Positions 1-5,264 of a stretch of 6,394 nt of DNA are shown in pieces. This DNA comes from Gammaproteobacteria bacterium (GTDB taxonomy: Bacteria > Pseudomonadota > Gammaproteobacteria > HK1). The stretch covers positions 1 to 6,394 of the forward strand of contig JAGRHX010000061.1 in assembly GCA_020444775.1 (NCBI GenBank). The letters are read 5' to 3'. The notes under the pieces were generated by a model. The model was not told the DNA's origin. It worked only from the letters and a program-made list of their open reading frames with translations, and did no database searches. The position numbers and the translations under genes were made by a program. Numbering within the stretch: position 1 is the first letter of the stretch; the number at the start of each line of letters is the position of its first letter.

Positions 1-5
1 CGATC

Positions 6-638
6 TCAGCCGAGGAAGATCCTCAAGCCGAGAAAGACCAGGAAGGCCGCGCCCAGACAGTTCAGCAGGCTGCGTGCCTGCGGATTGCTGGAGATACGCC
101 GCGCCAGCGTGCCACCGGTGTAGGCAACGATCAGGTCCGAGGGTACCGCGGTCAAGGGGATCAGCATGCCGAGGATGAACACCTGCAGCATCACCGTGTG
201 CGCGGCACCGCCGTCGTGATGCACGAACTGCGGCAGGAAGGCGACGAAGAACAACGCGGTCTTCGGATTCAGCACTTCGACCAGCACGCCCTGCCGGAAG
301 ATCGACCAAAGCGGCTGCTGTCGAACCGTGCAGGTCTCGCCCATGCCTTCGTGCCTGGACCGATACATCTGCACGCCCAGGTAGATCAGATATATGGCGC
401 CCGCCAGGGTCAGCAACCTGTATATGGTGGGCGAGTAGCTCAGCAGCGCGGACAGACCGATTGCGGCCGCGATGGCATGCATGACACCGCCGACCGCGAG
501 ACCGGCTGCCGATGCCAGGCCCGCGCTGCGGTCCTGGCCGACGCTGCGCGACAACACATAGAGCATCGAGGGACCGGGCGACGCGCTGAGCGCGAGGCCC
601 GCCAGGGCGACCATGAACATCGTTTCCAGCGATGGCAT
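6..638 (-). CDS. LysE/RhtB family amino-acid exporter
   Basis: This 210-residue protein is a small inner-membrane exporter of the LysE/RhtB superfamily. Known members export amino acids such as lysine, threonine, homoserine or their derivatives, probably coupled to the proton gradient; the substrate here cannot be read from sequence. The N-terminal signature SPGPSMLYVLSRSVGQ (about residues 20-35) and the central NPKTALFFVAFLPQF (about 124-138) are family hallmarks. About six hydrophobic segments are visible, near residues 5-27, 42-65, 72-92, 115-137, 148-170 and 190-209. The length is normal for the family. The ATG at 638 is preceded on the minus strand by GGAG(A), about ten bases upstream, and places the family's usual N-terminus at residue 1. 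It lies 298 bases downstream of the oxygenase gene in the same orientation. The gap is long and contains hairpins, so it may have its own promoter. It appears complete. Confidence 0.94.
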   Translation of the reverse strand: MPSLETMFMVALAGLALSASPGPSMLYVLSRSVGQDRSAGLASAAGLAVGGVMHAIAAAIGLSALLSYSPTIYRLLTLAGAIYLIYLGVQMYRSRHEGMGETCTVRQQPLWSIFRQGVLVEVLNPKTALFFVAFLPQFVHHDGGAAHTVMLQVFILGMLIPLTAVPSDLIVAYTGGTLARRISSNPQARSLLNCLGAAFLVFLGLRIFLG

Positions 639-672
639 TCAGTCAGTTCTCCGTCGATTCGATCGGTTCTCC

Positions 673-691
673 CCGGTGGTGGGGCCACCGG
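673..691. repeat. Perfect 7-bp hairpin in exporter 5' region
   Basis: CCGGTGG (673-679) and CCACCGG (685-691) form a perfect 7-bp stem with a five-base loop, about 35 bases upstream of the exporter ATG on the minus strand. It would probably lie in the 5' untranslated RNA. It does not cover the ribosome binding site near 648-652. A regulatory role is possible, but GC-rich sequence yields such stems by chance. Confidence 0.45.
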
Positions 692-834
692 TCAACGTTG
701 ATGTTGCGGCGCGCCCTGGAAAGCGCGCACCGGTCGTGCCACGTCACGGGCAAGCGTCTCGGACCTGGAACAGCCCCGGCATTTCGTTCCCAAATATGGC
801 ACAAGTTGCTTCACCGTTGGTACAGCGAGCGACA

Positions 835-892
835 CAATCGGCTCCCGCAGCCCCGATTGCGGGCCTGTCGACGGCCAGCTGGCCGTCACAGG
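835..892. repeat. Cluster of three inverted repeats after the oxygenase gene
   Basis: Starting 45 bases beyond the oxygenase stop is a perfect 18-base palindrome, GACGGCCAGCTGGCCGTC (870-887). It is flanked by CCTGT (864-868) and ACAGG (888-892), which extend it to a roughly 14-bp stem with one bulged C at 869. Next to it, CCCGCA (844-849) pairs with TGCGGG (858-863). CAATCGG (835-841) pairs with CCGATTG (853-859). The last two stems overlap and cannot form together. The position fits transcript-end structure or an mRNA-stabilising element for the oxygenase. No T-run follows on the minus strand, so a standard Rho-independent terminator is not shown. The palindrome could instead be a protein-binding site for the exporter promoter. 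Confidence 0.6.
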
Positions 893-936
893 GGTCGTGG
901 CTGCCTGACAGACGATGGGTATCGCAGTGCCGCGCT

Positions 937-2208
937 TCAGGCCGCGATCGCGCTACTGGCGGTCGACACGGTCGATGCGCCGGCCGCGTGTGCCGCCAGC
1001 CTGCGCTGCTCGAAGGGATTTCCGTCGGGGATCTCGAACGGCAGCTTCAGCTCGCCACGCTCGTGACGACGCCGCAGGTACGGGAAGTCCCGTAACAGCT
1101 GCCCCATCAGGTGATGACCGGCCACCAGCGCCGGGTAGCGCGGTTGCTCACCACGCGGCACCAGCTCCGGCAGCGGCTGGACCACGGCGTCGTAGTCAGC
1201 GGCGACGAAGAAGGGCATGGACATGCGCTCTTCACCCTGACTGACGACACGATGCACGGTGGCTCGAAAACGACCATTGGTCCAGGTCTCGAGCATGTCG
1301 CCGATATTGATCACATAGGTGCCGTCGACCGGCGGTGCGAGCATCCACTGATTGTCATTGTTGAGCACCTGCAGTCCGGGATTGCGCTGGTGCAGCAGGG
1401 TGAAACACTCGTAGTCGGTGTGCGCGCCCATGTTGACCGGCGTATCGCCCGTCATGAGGGATCCGCTGCGAGTGCTGCGCGAGCCGGACAGCGCGGCGGC
1501 CAGCTCCGCGGACCATGAGGGCGGACGCGACGACCGCGCCTGCGGCGTCGGCAGGTAGTGCAACAGACGTAGCTGGGAGGTGGGCTTGTCCATGCGATTA
1601 CGCATCGCGCCGGGGGCCACCCCAAGGTACAGTTCGAAGGCGCTCGTGAGTATCCGACCGAGTTCGGCCATCTGATCGTAGTAGGCGCCCACGGTCTGCT
1701 TGAAGCCCGGCTGGTCCGGCCAGACGTTGGGTCCGAGCAGCGGCTTGTCCGGCCCGATATCCGGATCATCCGGTGCCAGATCCAGCGACAGATCGAAGGC
1801 TTCATAGGTCCGGGCATCGCCCTCGTCCGCGTAGTCACCGCGCTCGGAGCACGGCACATAGCCCCGGTGATGGGCCGAATTGCCGATGTAGTGCTCGAGC
1901 TTCTCTTCCTCGGTCAGGGCGAACCACTCGGCGGCCTGACGGTAGACCGATTCCTGGAGGTTCGGGCTGACGCCGTGCCCCGCGATGTAGATGAAACCGC
2001 TGCCTTCGGCAGCCTCGCCGAGCTGGCGGGCCACGCTTGCGATGTCCGCACGGCTGTTCCGGCGCAGGGGAGCGATATCGACGATCGGCAGCGCGGATGT
2101 CGACACGCTCGCATCTTCACCGATCAACGACGAATCCTGGCGCAGCCGGGTAATGTTCGCGGCCGGTGAGACGACATGGTGATCGGGTTCATGAACGCAC
2201 GCGCCCAT
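937..2208 (-). CDS. 2-oxoglutarate/Fe(II)-dependent oxygenase, isopenicillin N synthase-like
   Basis: This 423-residue cytoplasmic protein belongs to the non-haem iron dioxygenases that include isopenicillin N synthase and plant-type 2OG oxygenases. They typically use O2, and usually 2-oxoglutarate, to hydroxylate or otherwise oxidise small molecules. The N-terminal DIOX_N-like domain begins at LPIVDIAPL (about 40-48), with GFIYIAGHGV at 71-80 and YEAFDLSLDL at 135-144. The double-stranded beta-helix core carries the iron ligands HTD (H263, D265) and H319 (ATVHRVV), plus R328-M-S330, the usual 2-oxoglutarate-binding RxS. The substrate is unknown. Oddities are an N-terminal extension of about 38 residues, a Ser/Arg/Ala-rich insertion at about 222-257 just before GAHTDYE, and an Ala/Ser/Thr-rich tail (405-423). 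The start at 2208 is chosen for its strong GGAGGT site; an in-frame ATG at 2310 would add 34 residues without one. The exporter follows in the same direction. Confidence 0.93.
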   Translation of the reverse strand: MGACVHEPDHHVVSPAANITRLRQDSSLIGEDASVSTSALPIVDIAPLRRNSRADIASVARQLGEAAEGSGFIYIAGHGVSPNLQESVYRQAAEWFALTEEEKLEHYIGNSAHHRGYVPCSERGDYADEGDARTYEAFDLSLDLAPDDPDIGPDKPLLGPNVWPDQPGFKQTVGAYYDQMAELGRILTSAFELYLGVAPGAMRNRMDKPTSQLRLLHYLPTPQARSSRPPSWSAELAAALSGSRSTRSGSLMTGDTPVNMGAHTDYECFTLLHQRNPGLQVLNNDNQWMLAPPVDGTYVINIGDMLETWTNGRFRATVHRVVSQGEERMSMPFFVAADYDAVVQPLPELVPRGEQPRYPALVAGHHLMGQLLRDFPYLRRRHERGELKLPFEIPDGNPFEQRRLAAHAAGASTVSTASSAIAA

Positions 2209-2214
2209 GGGTAT

Positions 2215-2220
2215 ACCTCC
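2215..2220 (-). promoter_or_regulatory. Ribosome binding site fixing the oxygenase start
   Basis: On the minus strand GGAGGT lies six bases upstream of the ATG at 2208, a near-ideal Shine-Dalgarno match and spacing. It argues for the 423-residue product and against the in-frame ATG at 2310, whose 34 extra residues do not look like part of the fold. Confidence 0.85.
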
Positions 2221-2245
2221 AATGTTCCAATGCAAACCGAGAGTT

Positions 2246-2324
2246 GGGATTATGGCGGTAACGAGTGAAAATCCCGGGACGATTACCTGATTTCCGTGAC
2301 TGTCGCCCATTAAACCTGGGATTT
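2246..2324 (-). promoter_or_regulatory. Alternative-pairing segments upstream of the oxygenase
   Basis: Read on the minus strand, three segments occur in order: A, AAATCCCAGG (2324-2315); B, CCCGGGATTTT (2278-2268); C, AATCCC (2251-2246). B can pair with A (7 bp, then a mismatch and 2 bp) or with C (6 bp), but not with both. C lies about 26 bases before the GGAGGT site. This resembles the competing-stem layout of leader RNAs. It is only a pattern; no known riboswitch core was recognised. It also conflicts with the weak promoter proposed at 2309-2337, which would start transcription after segment A. Confidence 0.3.
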
Positions 2325-2337
2325 CCTTTCCTCGTAA
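2309..2337 (-). promoter_or_regulatory. Weak candidate promoter for the oxygenase
   Basis: On the minus strand TTACGA (2332-2337), a 17-base spacer and TTTAAT (2309-2314) resemble a sigma-70 promoter. The -10 matches five of six consensus bases and the -35 only three. It would give a leader of roughly 95 bases. It sits in the AT-richer part of the intergenic region, where a promoter is expected, but the match is marginal and other placements are possible. Confidence 0.25.
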
Positions 2338-2484
2338 GGAGATTTCACGTTACTTTTGTGAATTTATGCATTTTCCAGACCGACGTTCCTGATTTTTCGG
2401 GTAAACAGGTACGGAATGCCCGGATGTCACCTAACTGGATGAGCGCGGGTCGGGAGAACGGGACAGTGAAGGTGTGGCTGTTCC

Positions 2485-2594
2485 GGGGTCGGCCAGGTGG
2501 ATTCAGGGGGGACCCATCAAGGTGGGGCTGAGGGGGTCGCTCCTGGGAACACGACCGGGTGCCGGTCGGGGGGACACCTTGTGGGGCGGCCGGG
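2485..2594 (+). other. Cluster of G-runs, possible G-quadruplex region
   Basis: Nine runs of three or more G lie on the plus strand within 110 bases: 2485-2488, 2506-2511, 2524-2527, 2532-2536, 2545-2547, 2557-2559, 2568-2573, 2583-2586 and 2592-2594. The last four are separated by loops of 8, 9 and 5 bases, which could allow an intramolecular quadruplex. The segment also contains a perfect hairpin, CGACCGG-GTG-CCGGTCG (2552-2568), that would compete with it. It lies about 245-350 bases upstream of the c-di-GMP gene start. Confidence 0.45.
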
Positions 2595-2741
2595 CGCCTG
2601 TCCGATGCGTGCTCCGAGCAATGACCACGCTTCGCTACCACCCGCGGTGCGGATTCGCACAGGAGGGTGCCTGTCCGGTGTGGCAGGATGACGACGCGGA
2701 GCAGGCGGTTCCCCGTCTTGAGCGGCGGCGGGCAGACTACC

Positions 2742-2778
2742 CGCTGAACTGAAACCAACGCTGAACTGAAACCAACGC
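2742..2778 (+). repeat. Perfect 17-bp tandem repeat
   Basis: The unit CGCTGAACTGAAACCAA occurs twice without interruption (2742-2758 and 2759-2775), and CGC (2776-2778) begins a third copy. It lies about 60 bases upstream of the c-di-GMP gene start. Such a repeat can be a paired operator for a regulator or a slippage-prone duplication. The unit is itself partly repetitive (TGAAC/TGAAA). Confidence 0.85.
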
Positions 2779-2787
2779 AGGGCGAAC

Positions 2788-2835
2788 ATGTCGACGAGCG
2801 GCGTCGGCGGGACTGCCTGGGATCTGATGGTCTGA
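2788..2835 (+). CDS. Possible 15-codon upstream ORF
   Basis: An ATG at 2788 opens a frame encoding MSTSGVGGTAWDLMV and stopping at TGA 2833-2835, two bases before the ATG of the GAF-PAS-GGDEF-EAL gene. A weak purine stretch, AGGGCGAAC, precedes it. The main gene lacks an obvious Shine-Dalgarno sequence, so translation of this short frame could deliver ribosomes to it. The peptide resembles nothing I recognise, and an ORF this short can arise by chance. Confidence 0.25.
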   Translation: MSTSGVGGTAWDLMV

Positions 2836-2837
2836 CC

Positions 2838-5264
2838 ATGCAAGCATCGGAACTGAGCTCGGCAATGAGCATCGAGTCGGGTGCCGCGCAAGCGCGGGCC
2901 AACCTGATCGATGTCATTCACGAGCTCGCCCTGGCGATCCTGCGCGAGCAGACCCTCGACGAGCTGGTGTGGCTGATCGCCAAGACGACCATCTCCAAGC
3001 TCGGCTTGGAGGACTGCGTCATCTATCTGCTCGACGAGCACCGCAACATCCTGGTGCAGCGAGCGGCGTTCGGCCCGAAAAGCCCGGAAGGTCAGCTGAT
3101 CGTCAACCCGATCGAGATCCCACTCGGTCAGGGAATCGTCGGCACCGTGGCGATGACCGGGCAGCCCGAGCTGATTCACGACGTCCGCGAGGACCCACGC
3201 TACATCGTCGACGACGAGCCACGGCTCTCGGAGCTGGCGGTGCCGATCGTGCTCGAGAACCGGGTCCTGGGCGTCATCGACTCCGAGCACTCGGCCGCTC
3301 ACTTCTATACCAAGGAACATGTCGAGCTGCTGACGATCATCGCCTCCATGGCCTCGACCCGGATTGGCGCCCTGCTGACCATCGAGCGCCTTAACGAGAC
3401 GGTCCGTCAGCTCGAGGCCACCCGCAACGCCCTGCGTCGGGAGGAGCAGCGTTTCCGCAACCTGTACAACAAGCATCCGTCGATGTTCTTCAGCGTCGAC
3501 GTCAACGGCGTGGTCGTCTCGGTCAATGACTACGCCTGTCAGGAGCTGGGCTTCGAACGTCGCCAGCTGGAAGGCTCCAAGCTGGCCGAGCGCATCGTCC
3601 TCGCCGACGAGCATTCTCTGGCCCATTACCTGCAGCTCTGTCTGGAGAATCCGGCACAGACGTTTCGCTTCGAGGGTTCGACCCGGGACGTCAACGGCCA
3701 GGAGATCTGGCTGCGATTGACCGCGCGTGGTCCCGAACGACGCACCTCGGACAGGCTGGACAAGCGCCGCCGCGCGGTGCCGGAGCTGGAGCGCGAGCCC
3801 CGCGCGCACGATCCCGACGATACCGATCTGGCGCCGGTGCTGATCGTCGCCGAGGACATCACCGAGACCCACCTGCTCTCCCAGGAGCTCGAGTTCCACG
3901 CCTGCCGGGATGCGCTCACGGGGTTGCTGAATCGCCGCGAGTTCGAGACGCAGCTGGCCGAGGCGATGACCGACGCCGATATGCCACCGGACCGCCAGGC
4001 ACTGTGCTTTGTCGATCTGGACAAGTTCAAGCTGGTCAACGACACCTGTGGTCACGCCGCGGGTGATGCGCTGCTGCGGCACGTGGCCCAGCGACTGACC
4101 GAACGGGTGCGCCGATCCGATCTGGTCGGGCGCATCGGCGGTGACGAGTTCGCGATCCTGATGCGCGACTGCTCGCTGGCCGACGCGAAACGCTCAGCCG
4201 AGCTGCTGCTCGAGTGCCTGGCGACCGAGCCCTTCCATTGGGATACCCACATCTTCGCGGTGGGGGCCAGCATCGGCGTGGCGGCCCTGGACGCCGGCAC
4301 CGGCACGGTCGACGACGTGTTCTCGGCAGCCGACTCGGCCTGCCTGGATGCCAAGGCTCATGGCCGCAATCGCGTGCACGTACATCGTGACCGGGCCCTG
4401 GACAATGCCCGGCGCGAGAGTGACAACCGCTGGGGCACCCGAATCGCCAAGGCACTCAACGAGGACGCCTTCGCCCTGTACGCGCAACCGATCGTGGCGC
4501 TGACCGAGCTTACCGAGCCCGCGCCCGCGAGCTCGGTCTCGGTGACCAGGGCGCCGCTGCATGCCGAAGTGCTGCTGCGCATGCACGATGGCGAGGGCGG
4601 TCTGATTCCGCCGGGCGCCTTCGTCCCTGCCGCCGAGCGATTCAGCCTCGCGGTGCGGCTCGATCAGTGGGTCGTGGAACAGACCCTACGCTGGCTGGAA
4701 CGCAGCGGTCTGCCCAGCTCGTCGGCGAACCCGCACTGCATCGCGATCAATCTCTCGGCGGCCTCGATCTGCGATCCGAAGTTCCTGGACTTCCTGGCCG
4801 CCAACGTGCGCGCCAGCCCGGTCGCGCCGCGCAGTCTGTGTTTCGAGATCACCGAGACCGTCGCCATCACCGAGACCAGCCGGGCACGCAGCTTCATCAA
4901 GCAACTGGGCGCGCTCGGTTGCCGGTTCGCGCTGGACGATTTCGGCAGCGGTCTGTCCTCGTTCGGCTATCTGAAGTCATTCCCGGTCGATTTCCTCAAG
5001 ATCGACAGCGTCTATGTCCGTGATCTGCACAGCGATCCGCTGAACCTGGCGATGGTCCGATCGATTGCCGAGATGGGCCACCTGCTCGGCATGCGTGTGG
5101 TCGCCGAGTGCGTGCACGATTCGGCCGTGCTCGAGCATCTCACCGAGGTGGGAGTGGACTTCGTGCAAGGTTTCGCGGTTGCGCAACCCATGCCCATCGA
5201 GGCGTTGACCGGCGACCACGTTCCGGCGACCACAACGGCGCCGGAGCTACGGGTCAGCCAATGA
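2838..5264 (+). CDS. GAF-PAS-GGDEF-EAL c-di-GMP turnover protein
   Basis: This 808-residue soluble signalling protein could both make and break cyclic di-GMP. No membrane segment or signal peptide is seen. Domains in order: GAF (about 22-180, with LGQGIVGTVAMTGQP and DPRY), a helical linker (181-212), PAS (about 201-346), GGDEF (about 355-515) and EAL (about 535-790). The cyclase has D393-L-D395 metal-binding residues, N401-D402, intact GGDEF (434-438) and an RxxD inhibitory site (R425, D428). The phosphodiesterase has E577 in EVLLR, N638, E670, E673, D700-D701, K721, E757 and Q777, the usual metal and catalytic set, with DFGSGLSS intact. Net activity is unknown; GAF and PAS presumably sense a ligand or redox state. 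A charged insert of about 33 residues (298-331) splits the PAS domain, and the EAL entry loop (553-574) is slightly long. The 2838 start lacks a clear ribosome binding site; ATG 2865 is an alternative. It converges on the oxidoreductase gene. Confidence 0.95.
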   Translation: MQASELSSAMSIESGAAQARANLIDVIHELALAILREQTLDELVWLIAKTTISKLGLEDCVIYLLDEHRNILVQRAAFGPKSPEGQLIVNPIEIPLGQGIVGTVAMTGQPELIHDVREDPRYIVDDEPRLSELAVPIVLENRVLGVIDSEHSAAHFYTKEHVELLTIIASMASTRIGALLTIERLNETVRQLEATRNALRREEQRFRNLYNKHPSMFFSVDVNGVVVSVNDYACQELGFERRQLEGSKLAERIVLADEHSLAHYLQLCLENPAQTFRFEGSTRDVNGQEIWLRLTARGPERRTSDRLDKRRRAVPELEREPRAHDPDDTDLAPVLIVAEDITETHLLSQELEFHACRDALTGLLNRREFETQLAEAMTDADMPPDRQALCFVDLDKFKLVNDTCGHAAGDALLRHVAQRLTERVRRSDLVGRIGGDEFAILMRDCSLADAKRSAELLLECLATEPFHWDTHIFAVGASIGVAALDAGTGTVDDVFSAADSACLDAKAHGRNRVHVHRDRALDNARRESDNRWGTRIAKALNEDAFALYAQPIVALTELTEPAPASSVSVTRAPLHAEVLLRMHDGEGGLIPPGAFVPAAERFSLAVRLDQWVVEQTLRWLERSGLPSSSANPHCIAINLSAASICDPKFLDFLAANVRASPVAPRSLCFEITETVAITETSRARSFIKQLGALGCRFALDDFGSGLSSFGYLKSFPVDFLKIDSVYVRDLHSDPLNLAMVRSIAEMGHLLGMRVVAECVHDSAVLEHLTEVGVDFVQGFAVAQPMPIEALTGDHVPATTTAPELRVSQ

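Larger units (their letters stand above)
639..936. other. Intergenic gap between oxygenase and exporter, no gene
   Basis: This is the 3' region of the oxygenase gene and the 5' region of the exporter gene, both read on the minus strand. ORFs crossing it on either strand show no recognisable domain. It holds three neighbouring inverted repeats near the oxygenase end (835-892), a short AT-richer patch around 781-805 that could contain the exporter promoter, and a perfect hairpin close to the exporter start (673-691). I could not find a convincing -35/-10 pair. None of the hairpins is followed by a T-run on the minus strand, so a classical intrinsic terminator is not seen. Confidence 0.7.
2209..2837. 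other. Divergent intergenic region, 629 bases
   Basis: This region separates the start codons of the oxygenase (minus) and the GAF-PAS-GGDEF-EAL gene (plus). Composition changes across it. About 2220-2420 is AT-richer than the surroundings and is the likeliest place for the divergent promoters. About 2480-2600 is strongly G-rich on the plus strand. The last 100 bases hold a tandem repeat and a possible short upstream ORF. Open frames crossing it show no recognisable domain, so I call no full-size gene here. I checked by eye for a GEMM-type c-di-GMP riboswitch and did not see its conserved core. Confidence 0.7.

Noticed and set aside
2209..2310. The 34-residue N-terminal extension of the oxygenase from ATG 2310
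   Set aside because: ATG 2208 has a near-ideal GGAGGT site, and the extension is encoded by AT-richer sequence that looks like a leader.
2265..2531. An 88-codon plus-strand frame (GTG start) across the AT-richer intergenic segment
   Set aside because: It overlaps the presumed divergent promoter region, has no convincing ribosome binding site and no recognisable domain.
2474..2752. A 92-codon plus-strand frame (GTG start) in the G-rich intergenic segment
   Set aside because: No good ribosome binding site, Gly/Arg-rich composition following the G-runs, no family resemblance; its stop falls inside the tandem repeat.
2221..2837. A c-di-GMP (GEMM) riboswitch in front of the c-di-GMP gene
   Set aside because: GCAAACC at about 2232-2238 recalls part of the motif, but the rest of the conserved core is absent by eye on both strands.
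2345..2917. A 190-codon minus-strand frame in the divergent intergenic region
   Set aside because: Low-complexity Pro/Arg/Ser-rich product with no recognisable family; it crosses the G-run cluster and runs into the start of the c-di-GMP gene.
2517..4082. A 521-codon open frame on the minus strand opposite the c-di-GMP gene
   Set aside because: It is antisense to a well-supported GAF-PAS-GGDEF gene, shows no domain, and is of the kind expected when GC-rich codon bias removes stops from the complementary strand.
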